DNA from: Melampsora larici-populina 98AG31
Taxonomy: Eukaryota > Basidiomycota > Pucciniomycetes > Pucciniales > Melampsoraceae
DNA length: 64,000 nucleotides
Assembly: GCF_000204055.1 (NCBI RefSeq)
Contig: NW_006768778.1
Location: forward strand, 1,010,789 to 1,074,788
Direction of reading: 5' to 3'
Below the pieces are notes generated by a model. The model was not told the DNA's origin and made no database searches. It saw only the letters and a program-made list of their open reading frames with translations. Shown in pieces: positions 44,520 through 57,233 of this stretch. The stretch's first letter is position 1. Every line of letters starts with the position of its first letter. The position numbers were made by a program, and so were the translations under genes.

Positions 44520-46388
44520 TATATGGTGTCTCCCTAATAGCCTCAACGAGGTCTGGTGGAAGGAGGAACCTGATGTGTTTCTCTTCCTTGTGATTAGTTG
44601 GTAGACCTCTGGACAGGACATTTGCATCATTATCATTGGATATTATTCTCATTGGAGTTATATCCAGCTCCATATCAGCCAATAGGTGCTAAATCAACTT
44701 TCACTCCTTGTTAACAAATCTGTCTCTTGACTTTCTCTTCCATAGAGTTTATTTTCAGGTGGTGTTGTCAGTACAGACAATCAGATTTTTACCAGCCCTG
44801 CCTTCCAGTTGCTGGAGCATCAGGAGACTCAGGCATATGGCTACAGTTTCCAACCAAGCAATACATCCTTTGATTCCATTCAATGACTCCCAATATTTTT
44901 CAGTCAGAACTGGCACCACTGTTGACCAATCAGGGCTACAATCCCATACAATGTGGAGGCATTTCCCACCCAGCATATCCCTTTGGGTTCTGATGATGCC
45001 ACAATAAGGCTCTTGCCCAACATGCCAAAGATTTTTAGGGCTTGTCCATTCAAAACTAATTTTCAGATGGGGATGCCTTGGCCAAGCCTTTTTTGTCAAT
45101 TGAATGTAGTTATAGTGCAATACCGGGCCCTAGGGCATAAAAACATACTTTGAGAGAGACTCAAAACCTACCCAGGAATTGGGCCATGCTTGAGCTCTAC
45201 TGTGGCCAAGGTGCCCGGAAGGAATGTTCCAGTTTTTTCTGAGTTCATATCTTCACAATCCAGTTCCAGATCATGAGTGATCAGATAAATCACATGGAAA
45301 TAATCTCAAGAACTGTTTGATCTGCCCAACTTTTGTCTCCTAGGCAGAGTCCCAGACAACTTTGCTTTTCCATAGTTCAGAATCCCAAGTCCAGCCGCTC
45401 ATCCATTGATTCTGTGTCTCTCCTGGCATTATCTAGAATTTGAGTAAATTTCTACAAGAAATCATGGGTTTGGAAACACTTCAAGAGCATCACAGTTGAT
45501 GATCACATCAGACATGTATGTCAGGTGAAGTTACCAACTGGAAATGCTTATGGTGCTTACATCATCCCCAACAAGTCATCAACCACCAATAGATTAATCC
45601 AACATCTGATCTGTATGTACCAAATTTTTGAGACAATTGATCCTGACAAGCACAACTCTGCAGAGCACTGCACAATGGCATAGGTGCATATTTTGTGATT
45701 CCATGTTCCAGTGTTGAAAACTACTTGTTGAGGACAATGGGTCCATGTTGTTATATGCATTTTTCATCCAATTTGTCTTGAGAGTTGAAAGACTTGGGTG
45801 AGCCCAATTGGCAAATAAAAGATTGTGTTTTGTCACGAATTTCCCTCTAAGAGCTGCATCCAAATGAACCACACAGGTTCAATCCACTTTAGATCCATCT
45901 AACATAAAAAGCTCCTTGATAAACTTGGCATATAAGCAGAAATCCTTGTAACATCCAGGGAAGGTCTCTTGATAAGTCTTTTGAAGGATATCAAAATAAT
46001 AAAACCATTCCTGTACATTGTTAAGTTCTTTGGATTGCAACTTATTCTGTAACTCCAACTTCTTATCTTGACCTTCTGTAATAAGAGATGGAGCCATGCC
46101 CTTCTTTGAAGCCAGAAATTTACCTTTGATTGTTTGCAAATTAATGTATTCACCTTGAAGAAGTTCTTTTGACAGTTTGTCCAGGAAATCAGGGGGTTTA
46201 ATGCTATCATTAAAAGCATTGGCAGCGTTTTTAAGACTAGATGTGTATCCTTTAGTAGCTGCTGAGAACCAGATTGCACTTGGAGAATAATGCTCTCTTG
46301 ACATGAGACCCATGACCCATGTGTCTTTGAGGGAAAAAAATCTCATTTTTTTGGTGTTTTGCCAATTTCTCATCAGATTTGACATCAA
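44520..46388 (-). pseudogene. Retrotransposon remnant: gag-like part and RNase H-like end
   Basis: 46388-45879 encodes a gag-like protein (FLDKLSKELLQGEYINL, YQETFPGCYKDFCLYAKF), similar in style to gag-like ORFs of retroelements seen in basidiomycetes. It continues with LDAALRGKF in another frame. 45120-44520 encodes the polymerase end: WESLNGIKGCIAWLE, NLIVCTDNTT, ADMELDITPMRI and DANVLSRGL, as in the RNase H tail of Ty3- or DIRS-like elements. Most of the reverse transcriptase is missing. In the 44640-44760 part the frame is kept but four codons are stops (TGA, TAA, TGA, TAG). Confidence 0.65.
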
Positions 46389-47546
46389 CTTTGCAATTTT
46401 TTTCTTTCTCTTTTCTCTTCCTAGGAGGAGATTTTTTGTTGGAATCCAAAAGGTAACTTGATTATTTTTTTCTGAGGTCCAACATATAATGAATTAGTAG
46501 TACTAGTACTAACCACAAGAAATACCTTTTGATCTGGTGCAGAGTCACACTCCTGCAAAACTGCTAAGCCAATCCCTGGCCTGACTCATAGTCCTAAACA
46601 GCCTCAAGCACAGTGCCCGTGGAGAGGGCCCCCGACTTTGGGGGCTCCAGCAAGTACAAAGGCTTGGGCCTCCGACGTCAGGGGTGCCCTTCACGGACAC
46701 TGTGAAGTCAAATGTTTCCGCATGTTTCTATTAATCACACCCCAGACAGAAATGGGCAAAAATTGTAAGGGCTGTTCATATCCCTTGAAGTGTAATTCTA
46801 CAAGAGCTCAAAAGGCACTTTATTAGATCACTACCTGTTATAGGATCATTTTAGTGCACTGTGCATTTCTTGTCTTTGAGAGGTGACAGACATGTGCACA
46901 AACCAAGGGTTATTCACAAAAAGGTTAAAGTATATTCTTCTTCAAAAAGTAATTTCAATCAAACCCAAGTCCCTCTGCTCATGAACCATGAATAAACACC
47001 TCCTTTCCTTGTTTTTTGTTAAAATCAAAATCGAATCATGTTTTGATTTCAATTGTAAACAAATTCATAAACCCTTCGTACCACATCTCAAAAAATTGAA
47101 AAAGCTCATAAAGAAGGAAAAATTCAAAGCTTTCCTTGCACGCCGGACATAGTAATTATAGAAACCAAAAAGAAAGAAAGAAAGAAGCCATCAACAACAA
47201 AATCAAAAAGCTTTTGTTGTGATTACATTTTAAATCAAGATGAAAATGAAAGAACCTACAACAAAAAAAAGTGAAAATAAAAGAATGCTTCGCACACATA
47301 AACAATCAAAACATTAAGAGGAAGAAGACACCAATTAACAAAATCAACGGATAGTAAAAGATCAAGAATATTTTTTTGGGATTTGTTAGGCCGTCTCAAA
47401 TGACAAAGAACAGTGAATGATAAAGAATAAAGAAGGAAAGAGATTCGATATGTAGTCAAGATATACACATTTACTGAACTTCATCACCAATTCATGTGTT
47501 CTACTCCACTTCAACCATTCTTCTCATAACTTCGGGACGTCTCACT
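46389..47546. other. Non-coding stretch, 3' flank of ornithine decarboxylase
   Basis: Contains the 96-bp TIR element at 46609-46704. No coding is supported. Confidence 0.4.
46609..46704. mobile_element. 96-bp GC-rich TIR element
   Basis: Ends CACAGTGCCCGTGGAGAGGG and, reversed, CACAGTGTCCGTGAAGGGCA. AAG lies on both sides (46606-46608 and 46705-46707). A related sequence, CACTGTGCCTGTGGAGGG, occurs near 14408. Confidence 0.65.
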
Positions 47547-49426
47547 TCATTGACGTATGATTGATCTCAATTCATTTTCAAGTTCTTCATCACCCTTAGC
47601 ATCAATCGTATATTGAACCTGACTGATTTTAAACCCATTGAATTGGCTTGCAGCACAAACTGTATAAGCCCCCATTCGTTCCCATTTAAGCCAGTCGCCA
47701 ACCTTCAAGACCTCGGTGGGCAAAAGAGTTCGAGGGCAGACCAAGTCGATGCTGTCACATGATGGCCCAAAGATCCTACACGCATGTAACTCTAAACTAC
47801 TGAAGCTACATACTCCTTGACTCTCAGTCTCTGGTGAGATGATGACAGATGAGAGAGGTGATAGAGATGTAACGGAGGACTCCATATTGTCCTCCGAAAG
47901 GGCTGGAGTGTGAGGATGATCAATGATTGTCTCTATCAATGGTCTAGCGCCGTCCGAGTAAAATTTGCCATCGAGTGTTAAGATCTTGGGGTGAACGACC
48001 TGATGATCAAACATGATACAATTGAATGCGCCATAGACACCGTCATTGATGTAGTCTGAAGAATCGCAGAAGGACAACAGAAGAATAGCAAATGAGAACA
48101 AGATGTCAGTGATCTTTTTGAAGCTTTGGAGGAAATCATAGAATGAGTCCGAGATCTCAAATACGCACATAGTGTAACCGGTTCCTCCTCCGAGTCCACC
48201 GGGGCAATCATGGGTGCATCCAATTGTACTTTGGTGTTAGAGACTTGCCGTCGAGCGATGACATTGGTAGCAAGCTCAAAAGCCTCCGTCACAAAGTAAC
48301 GCCCGGGTTCGGCGATAACATTGACCCCGCATCCAACTGGGAAATATTCATCTAAGCCAGCTAAAAGACCTTCGGCAAGAAACTCGAGGTTATCGTCTCC
48401 GAATCCGCCACCAACGTCCAAGAGATTAAACTGATATCCATGCTGACTGGCCAATTCAAAAACCCACTTCGCATGTTTCAAAGCATCTTTGTAAAGCTCT
48501 GGGTTAGTACACCCACTACCGACATGGAAAGCAACCCCAATGACATTCACACCCAATTGACGTGCAGTTCCGAGAAGCAAATGAACGTTTTCTAATGGTG
48601 CCCCAAACTTTTCACCAAATCGACACAGACTTCCACGATCGTCGATGAGGATACGAATGACCATCTTGGCACTTGGATGATGTTTAGCCACCTTGTGAAG
48701 TTCGTCCATGTTGTCAAATGTCATCATTTCGACGCCACTAGCATGTGCATGTCGAATGAAAGAGCCAGCTTTACAAGGGTTGGCATAGATGATGTTGGAG
48801 GGTGAAACTCCAAAGGCGAGAACTTGAGCAATCTCCGCATGAGATGCACAATCGAAACCAAGCCCGAGTTTGGCAAACAGATTGATCACATGCGGGTCGG
48901 GGTTACATTTGACGGCTATAAGGTAAAACATACAGATTCGGGTTACAATAAGTTCAAGAGTGATTTGGTCAAGAATGTAGATGATTGACTCACCAAAAAA
49001 GGGTTTGACTCGTCTACCCATAACCTTTTGCCAACGTAGATACAAGCGATAAACCACCGCTAGATCACAGACATAGAACGCATTCTCTCCGTTGGCTTCG
49101 CATTCATCCAAATCGATCTTCTTCAAGGCCGTTCTGAAAGTATCGATAGTTGATCCAGAATTGACAACTGGTAGGATCACGGGTGTGCTTTTGCTCGCCT
49201 TTTTAGCATGTCGACGAGATGTACGAGGCGGGATGACTGTGTCGATGGGAATGGAACAAGGTAATTTCGGAATTTCACTTTGTTCGACTACTTCGGATGC
49301 AGCCACCAAGAGACGAGCAGTTGGGTCGATAAATGAAGTCGGGTTGATGGAATCCTCGACAACGACATGTTTGACTGTGTTGCTCAAATCAGTAGTGCCT
49401 TGCACAGCATAAGAGGTGTCAATCAT
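47547..49426 (-). CDS. Ornithine decarboxylase (3 exons, 562 aa)
   Basis: Exons: 49426-48994, 48915-48169 and 48055-47547. All phases close. The enzyme is PLP-dependent and converts ornithine to putrescine, the first step of polyamine synthesis, as a cytosolic homodimer. PLP lysine K147 is in AVKCN. CASHAEI, FHVGSGC, DVGGGFG and EPGRYFV form the barrel. Y-INDGVYG supplies D398, and the catalytic Cys is C493 in GPSCDSID. The N-terminal extension of about 130 residues and a roughly 70-residue low-complexity insert between the INDG and GPSC motifs make it longer than animal enzymes (about 460). The exon 2 donor is GTGCGT. The intron 1 region is open in frame and can be misread as coding. Confidence 0.95.
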
Positions 49427-52213
49427 TTCCTAGCAGATACGAGTGTTGGTTTGTTTTTCAGTGGCGACTTGATGTGAAAGATGATAAGATTTCTTCCAAA
49501 ATGGGATGGTTGAATAATCGATGAGGATAGATTCGAAAAAGTGACGGCGATGGAGAGGTTGAATTCTCGATTCCGACGAAGCCCCACCCGTAGGCGCTCG
49601 TCTGAGACTTGGGACTGCCGATGCGGCTATGGGTCCTCGCCCCCTTTGGCGAGGAAAGCTGAGGGCGTTGTTGAGAGCGAGAAGAGAGTGAGCGAAGAAG
49701 TCAACCAAGAATCGAAACTCAGAGAACGGTGAAGTGAGTGGTTGTAGTGAAGAGTGATGGATAGCTTTAAGTTGGAAGGTAATCAGGCCGAAAGCGGGAT
49801 TTAAAAAAAAAATCAAATCAAAATCGAATTTAGTAACTAGGTTTAGGGTTAAGTCTCAATGTAAACTAGGAAATACACGAACTATGACTTGTACGTTGTA
49901 GTCTATGACGATGAATTCAATGACTTCACTTTCTGAAGTCAGTCAACTGTAGATGGTGAGGAGAACGAGGGGTGGAAAAGTTGAAGAAGATGTTGAAGTT
50001 AAGGGAAGTGGGAAAACAATGGCTGAGGAAAAGAAAAGGAACCGAGCTATTTAGAGTAAAACTTTCAATGCGCATTGAATCCTGCACTGCATACTTTTTG
50101 CACCGAGTGAGTTTTTGCCTGGTTGAATTTCGAGCAAGCCTTCACCAAAACAAATTTAATAAAAACTAGGAACGGCACGAAATGGATGGAGAACTATATG
50201 CACCAAGCTCGATCACATCCCACTTGCTTCACAATTTCATCAGCATCCAAAGTATGTAACTTGCCTTCCAACTCAACATCTCTTCGACCAGCCTGTTTAC
50301 GCAATTTTATGCCCATGAAGCTACCTAATCACCATGCACAATTTAGGATTTAGTAGGCACGCGAACATCTCTTTGGTTTCAATAAGCCCCTCACCCAGCC
50401 TGGTCCGCCCCCTCGAAAACAAATATTCTAGCCTTGTGCGGTTCGTTCCTGCTTTTATTTGGCACTTAGATCATATTTTGCAGCCTCCCGATTCATTTGA
50501 GTAAGCTCTCCATCCATTTCTTCACCTCTCTTCAGAAGGTTCCCAAGAGCGAGCTCCTCGGAACTTGTCCTCCACTACGTATCTGCAAGACGCGAAACCC
50601 TTCATACCCTCAATGATAAAAAAAGTAACTTTAAATGAATTAAATAATTCATTAGTCGGTACCCTTGAAGTTGAGATGCCAAGCTAGAGAGCTTTCTTGA
50701 TCGATCTTTAAACTTTCTACAGGGAAATCCAGAGTTCTCGGTGTAGTTGTTAATTTTTTAATCCTTGGGCCTCCACCACCCTTCAAGTCTTGATGACATC
50801 AGACACCACCTTCTTTTAGGCTTAAGAAAACTCAGATCGTCATTCGATCAGGATTACATCCAAGTTTCTCCATCCAACTCCATTCTTTCATGGCGGGTGA
50901 AGAGCATCATGAAGATGCCAATTGTATTGAAAAAAAAGCAAAATCTTGAATCAATTACCTCATTTGACCCCACGACGTCATTGTGATCAGCGTTTGTTTG
51001 TAAATGACGGCCGTACGGCTACATAGATCCACTTGGGGGTGAAGGGCGGTCAGAACGCTGGACATTGTTCACCCTGATCGGTTGTTGAGCTTTCTGAAGC
51101 AGAACCGGAATTACAAGCCTCATTTGAAGAGATTCCTTTGACGGTTTGCCTTGATTATGTCTACCAATTCTTGAACATTAGGGTTGCCCTTGCTGAGTTG
51201 GGACCAGGCAGGTGTCCAGCTTTCAGACCAAATCTGCTCTCGGTGATGTAGAATCAATAGTTTATCAGAAGCCAAACAATATGCCTGGCCTTGCGGTGCC
51301 TGGCTCAGCACCCCCACAGTCATTACCATACATAAGAGAGTATCGTGTCAAACTTGTGGATGCAGTTCCTCAACTTGGTGTCAATAAACTCACCGGCCTC
51401 GGCTCTCCCCAGTCCCCTTTGTTTTTCAGAAGTGGATGGAAGTAGGTGGCACCTTATAAAATTTGGAAGCCAGACAAAGTGAACCAGTTCAAACTAGAAC
51501 CCATACAATGCCGAAAAGTGAGCACCCAACCAATTTTTGGTGGAAACATGATTAACGCAAAGATCAGTGCAGGTTGTTTCGTGAAGAGGAAACCGTTAAT
51601 CTACTTCATAAATCTTATAACTGCTCATGGTATACTTTCCTAATTTGTTAGCTTCGATAGTCTTAGCCAGTATACTACAACTTACAAGGAGGACTTGATC
51701 ATTGAATGATGGTAATACCAGGAGGAGGCTCACCAAAGAAAGGAGGATTTCCTACCATGCCCAAGCCCAGAGATTTCCAAAGAGAATCTTGATGGATTGA
51801 TATGGATCAAATTGGCTTTTGTAAAAGTATTTATCCTTAATAATTCCTTTGATCGAATGTGTATTTGTAGATAGATGTAAATAATCAAAGCAGAGCAATA
51901 ACAGCCAGTTTCAATCCAAATTTTGGTATAGTACACACTTACAAGTGAGAATTATTGCACAGGAGCTTCAACTCAAATATCTCAATAACTTGTACTTTTT
52001 AGAATTTATTCATTGTGATCCAAACTGTGTCTGCCCAATGCTCACATACAAGTTTCCATGATTTCAATATACTTGCTTTTCTTGATTTTTCTCATACCAA
52101 AGTTGCCCCCTGCCTTCCAAGAGTTTCTGAACATGAAGTATCTCACATGTTTACCAAGCATGGTATCTAGAGTCAAATCCCGGGGGAGAGTGATCTGCAC
52201 TGTAAACATTTGT
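49427..52213. other. Upstream region of ornithine decarboxylase; no further gene recognised
   Basis: The first several hundred bases should hold the promoter. Open frames near 51120-51329 (-) and 51212-51445 (+) overlap in opposite directions, with neither recognised. The minus one has a plausible helical C-terminus (VQELVDIIKAN) but no partner exons found. Confidence 0.35.
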
Positions 52214-52377
52214 GGGATACAAAGAAGAATCCGGGCATGTGCCCGGCTTTGTGCCCGGAATCATTTTGGCAGTGAATTTTGATTTTCTGGGCAAAAGTCC
52301 GGGCCCAGAATTCAAATTTACTGCCAAAGAAAATCTGGGCACAAAGCCGCACGTTCCCGGATTCTACTTTGTATCCC
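52214..52377. mobile_element. 164-bp MITE related to 15027-15226
   Basis: Ends GGGATACAAAGAAGAATCCG and, reversed, GGGATACAAAGTAGAATCCG. It has the same CCGGGCA palindromic interior style as the first copy. Flanking TA is not preserved on the left. Confidence 0.7.
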
Positions 52378-52385
52378 GTAATTGT

Positions 52386-52982
52386 ACATCATCCTCAAGT
52401 GAGAATGGGAAAATGGTCAAGATTGTAGTTTGTCATGAAAATATATATCACAGCACACTGAGCCATAGCACCCACACTACATATGTGCAGCAAGATGGGG
52501 AAATAATTGGGAGCCATCGTGTACATACAGAGCTGCTCAGCTATTGGCTCATCTGAATGAGTAGATCATATGTAATACCTTGTGTGATCTTTTTCAGTTT
52601 GGCAAACACAATACAAAAATTGACTACATACACTTACTCATAGTTTTGGTGTAATTCCATCAACTAAACTTCATGTAACAATCTTTCTGTTACTGTTGAA
52701 TGGCTTTCAGAGCATTGTGTGAGTAACTATGGAGATATATGTAGTCAATGTTTAGAACAATCTTGTCAAACTGGAACAAGTTACATGATGTATCACATGT
52801 GTTTTACTCCTCCAGGTGAGCAGGGAACTGAGCAGACCTGTATGTACATGGTAGCTGACAATTTACTCAGCTTGTTGCACATATGTAGTGTTGGTGTTTG
52901 GCTCAGGTGTGCAGTGATAGATCTTTTTATGACAGACAACAATAATAATCATTTTACCAGTTCCACCTGAGGATAATGTATA
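52386..52982. mobile_element. Foldback (palindromic) element, copy 1
   Basis: The left arm (CATCATCCTCA..., GAGCCATAGCACC, CACTACATATGTGCAGCAAG) is repeated inverted at the right (CTTGTTGCACATATGTAGTG, TTTGGCTCAGGTGTG, TGAGGATAATG). Arms are about 250-300 bp with many differences. It shares motifs with the 383-bp MITEs and with the foldback at 57234-57960. Confidence 0.7.
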
Positions 52983-53955
52983 ATGTTTGCAGTGCTGTAG
53001 TCCACCTACACTTTCTGGTGTGCCCAGGTACTCAAAATAATCTAGTCTAGTGACCATAATCAACACTTTCTCATCCCTGCTGGACAAATGATTCATTTGT
53101 GCAAGTGTGTAGCAGTTATCCACCTTTTCCCTTTTGTACCTTTTCTTCATTGCATTGCTTGAAGTGCCTCCTGAGCCAAAGGCTATCAGGTACTGTGACT
53201 ACTTGTACTCTACTCCAGTAAGAACTCTTGTGGGGAAAAGGAAACATGCTGGCTGTTTGAAGTATTACAAGTGTAATCAGATATATGTAGTAGTTCCAAA
53301 ACATGGGGAAAATTTATATTGTTTTGTGAGAGGGTTGCTGAGAGGTTGTCAGGAGTCTCTTCCTCAATTATTGAGGCCCCAAACCAGGGGTTTTGAAGTT
53401 TCCAAGTTGAGTTGGAGTATTTTGTTATACAATCAAAGGCCTTTGGGTTCTTGAGTAACCCTGTTGATTCATTAAGGTGGAGAAATCAACAGGGACTCTT
53501 TGAATTTTGGACAGTGCATTTATGTTTGTATCTATTGTATAAAAATAGGAAACAATCAATGGATTCAACCCCTTCTCCGTAGTTGCAGAGAGTGTCACAG
53601 CACTGTTGATGTTGGAAAAGGTAGAAATTTAGATAGATGTGATTTGATCTCAGCTGTGTGATGGTTGCACATTTGTGCTTATTTAAGTTACTGAGTTCCT
53701 TGATGTGTTGCTTATGGGAATGCTTAAAGCCTAATCTTCTGATTTCTTTGGTGGTGAAGTTGTTCTTGTTGTATTTTGACCAGCCTTTGATTGCTGATGT
53801 AAAACCTGCTAAAGTGGGTGTCAATGTGAAGGTGTGTGGAAGTTCACATTGGGTCAAGTTTCAATTAGAAATTTGTCTACTACTTTGTCACCTTTCACTG
53901 TTTGGTGGCCTGGGCATCAATGGACTGTGAATCTCACATTTGTATGTGAAACTGC
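52983..53955. other. Non-coding, no feature recognised
   Basis: Short open frames only, on both strands and overlapping (53134-53454 +, 53486-53857 -). None shows a domain or splice context. Confidence 0.4.
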
Positions 53956-53958
53956 TAT

Positions 53959-54770
53959 CACTACAAGAAAGATAATATTTTCTGCACGGAAAAGAAAAGT
54001 CTTGACATAGAAAACTATTGAGATCTCAGGAGGAGAGCAAAAAATACAAAAAAATGCACCTTGTTGCCTGCTATCAGAGCACTAATCCAATTATTTTTTG
54101 GTATTTTTAGAGTCTCTTTTGATGAATGTACTAACAATAAACCTTCATTTCATCAAATTACAACCTGTAACAAATGCTGAGAATTGGCTCACAAAGATCA
54201 AATGGACATTTTGATGTCTAAGAAACCACATAACTTTTGCATTTGGGCATGAAAGACCTTGATTTTGAGTTCATTAGAAAGCTGAACATCTGCTCCAGAG
54301 CTTTCATTGAAAGTGAAAATGTTTAGCTAGTCTGGTAAGGGCGTTATGGAGACATATGTGTGAATTGTTTCAAACTTCTATAACTTCTTTCACTCAACAG
54401 CCAGAGCTCTTAGTCCATAACAAAGTATGTCCAGAATGCATTCAGCTTTCTAATGAGTTAATGATCAAGTCCTTTGGAGCGGAATTAAAAAAGTTATGAG
54501 TTTTCTCAGAAATAAAAATGTCCATTTGATCCTCATGAGCCAAATTTCAGTCTTTGTTACAGGCTGTAATTTGATGAAATTGAAGGTTTATTGCTAGTAC
54601 ATTCATCAAAAAAGACTCTTGAATACCAAGAAATACTTGGATTAAAGCTCTGATAGCAGGCAACAAGGTGCATATATTTTTGTATTTTTTGCTCTCCTCC
54701 TGAGATCTCAATATTTTTCTATGTCAAGACTTTTCTTTTCTGTGCAGAAAATATTATGTTTCTTGTAGTG
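53959..54770. mobile_element. 812-bp foldback element with CACTA-type ends
   Basis: It begins CACTACAAGAAAG and ends with the inverse, CTTTCTTGTAGTG-like (TTTCTTGTAGTG). This matches the canonical terminal motif of CACTA/En-Spm elements. A 3-bp duplication TAT (53956-53958 and 54771-54773) fits the class. The two halves are inverted copies for nearly the whole length (for example GAGATCTCAGGAGGAGAGCA against TGCTCTCCTCCTGAGATCTC). No coding. Confidence 0.88.
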
Positions 54771-54773
54771 TAT

Positions 54774-55873
54774 GTAATTAAGAATTTTGAGAGTTTCCTT
54801 TCTGTCAAGTAATGAAGATATGGTTGGTGGGCAGTTGCTGAGATCCTTGATGACTGACTGGTGTAGTGATCAATTTATGGGATCAATCAAAAAACATTAA
54901 TCATAGCAGTTAAAAGGAATTGTTGATTCCCAATCAGAAATAACAACAAACTTATCAGCAGACAGGAAAGAAGAACTATAAGTCCACAGAGTGTGCTTAA
55001 TGATAAGGAGGTTGTTTGTGGTGAAAACTTTCTAAAGTGATGAAGAAAAGAAGAAGGTTTTCAGAACAATGAGTTATGGAATACTAGATTGTGTGATACA
55101 AATCATGGTTAGGTTCAAGTTTGGTGCAAAAGGTTTTGAGTAACAGTTTACATGTTGGTTAAGTGTTAACATAATTAATTGGATTAATAAGAAAAGAAAT
55201 AAAACAAAACATGTAATATGAATTTATTCCGACACAGTTTACCAAAGTTATTGGAAAGGTTTCAGTGCAAAGGATAACTCAAGGAGGTGGAATCTGATCA
55301 ATAGAAGCTCTTTAAGATATTGCACATTGAATCATGATTACTTCATCTTATTTTAAACAACTTATGAACATCAGCATCAACTATCAACAGATGGATTCCA
55401 AAAAGAAAAGAAAGAAAAAACATAAGAAAAACGGGAAAATATAGGTATACAGACTGGGAAATGGTTTTTGGGTGGTATAATTGGGTTGATGAGTTTTGTG
55501 AGGTTATAATATGAAATAGAAGCATTATTTTATTCAGTAAAACCTTTAATCTTGATGGGTGATAAGGAGAAATAGAATTTATTAAGAAATCAGTACTTTT
55601 TCAAAGTTGGTAAACAAGGGTTTACAGATAGTTTACATATGTAATGGTGGTATTAATAACATTTAAGGTTTCCAAGAGGATTTTCCAGGATTTTTACAGT
55701 TACAGATGATGATGTAACATTGCAGGAGCAATAGAGTATTGGTAATGGCTGTGTAAAGGGGTGCAAAGGTGTGAATTTTGTCAAAAATAGAGGTTTTTGT
55801 CTTATTACACATGTCAAATGACATCAGAATGGGATGGTAGATAGTTCATTCAACGCAAAAGCATCTAATTACA
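54774..55873. other. Non-coding, no feature recognised
   Basis: AT-rich spacer between two small elements. Confidence 0.45.
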
Positions 55874-55879
55874 TAATCT

Positions 55880-56054
55880 ACACAGGAAACAAGAGACAAT
55901 TTTCCCGCGGGAAGACCGATTACACATAATGTAGTTTCTGAGCCATAGTGTACAAATAACACAGATATAACACCAAAATAATACATTTTGGCTCATTAAC
56001 TGAGTCAGATACAATTGGTTTTCCCGCGGGAAAATTGTCCCTTGTTTCCTGTGT
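55880..56054. mobile_element. 175-bp MITE with CCCGCGGG in its ends
   Basis: Inverted ends of about 42 bp start ACACAGGAAACAAGAGACAA / ACACAGGAAACAAGGGACAA and contain TTTTCCCGCGGGAA. TAATC lies near both flanks (55874-55878 and 56055-56059). Confidence 0.8.
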
Positions 56055-56059
56055 TAATC

Positions 56060-56521
56060 AATTTAAACCACTAGTAACAGAGGTGTGTGGAGAAAGTTAT
56101 AAGGGGAATAAGAAATTGGAGTGAACTTTGGATTTGCCACTTACATGCATACATGTAACAACATTTACACAAAAACCTTAACTTCACAACTCAATAACTC
56201 ATCCATCACTCATCATAAGTATATGATATGGGGCCAATTATTAATCAGCATCACGAGATCTATAAGATTCACTTTAGTAATCAAAAATTTGACATCATTC
56301 CAAAAAACCATAACTTCAAAAATAGGCTTTCAGCCAGATTACAAGGAAAAAACCACCCTTAGTCAGCATAAGAAGTACTGTGTAGCATCTGGTTACATCA
56401 TTGATTACTTTTGGCTGTGTAAAATCACATCATCTATCAGTAACAAATTCATTACAATACATCATCAGAGGGTCCTTAGAGGTTTTTGGTCAACATTGAT
56501 TGGTTTCTGAACCTGTTGACT
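56060..56521. other. Non-coding, no feature recognised
   Basis: An open frame at 56121-56510 (+) has no recognisable domain. Confidence 0.4.
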
Positions 56522-57233
56522 GTCAGCCCTGAGCCCTGTGTGCAGGACCACGGACCAACAAACACACATGTAAATATACATAACTGGTTTAAAACCATAG
56601 GAATTACACCTCATGACTCAGTATCAAGAGTCACTTAGATAACAAGACTTAACTAAGACTTGAATAGTAAATCAAACCTAACCCAAACCTAACTTAAAGA
56701 AAGACAAACCTAAGATCCAACCACAAGTTGAAGCCTAAGTCTTGGAATATATATACCCCTCCTCTTCCCACTTTGGAAGAAGGAGCAACTTCATATTATT
56801 ACACAACTATTCATCACGTCTTACTTAATTCTTTACAAGAATATTGAGTATAGTGATTGTGTTGTTTTTCCTGATTATCCAAGTTCTACTTCTCATCTAG
56901 GTATTTGTAAAACCTCAAGTGGTGTTCTGAGCTTGTGGGTTCATCAGCTAACAGAACAAGCTTCAAACTTCAAAAGGCCACCTCATTGGAGAGTCTAAAG
57001 TACTGCAGGCTGGTTAGTTGTAAGATCAACCCAAGCTCAGAGTAATATCCTCAGAAGGATTACTCAGCCATCCCACTGGCAACAAATTCTCTTATCAGAG
57101 GTCAGTTAACTGTAGTCTTTGCTTGGGTGTACCAAGCCAAGACTTACTATCTTACTACTCTTCACCCTTTTCTAGTGAAGAGTCAGCCAACAGTTGCTGA
57201 TTCCTCACAGCCAACAGTTGCTGACTCCTCACA
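56522..57233 (+). repeat. Solo LTR
   Basis: TGTCAGCCCTGAGCCC...CTGACTCCTCACA, 712 bp. It is the inverted counterpart of the LTR at 42965-44519 and lacks the Harbinger insertion. GAC adjoins both ends; a full 5-bp duplication is not seen. A 21-bp duplication (CAACAGTTGCTGA..CCTCACA) sits at its right end. Confidence 0.75.

Noticed and set aside
51120..51445. Overlapping ORFs on both strands
   Set aside because: They exclude each other, and neither shows a known family or splice partners.
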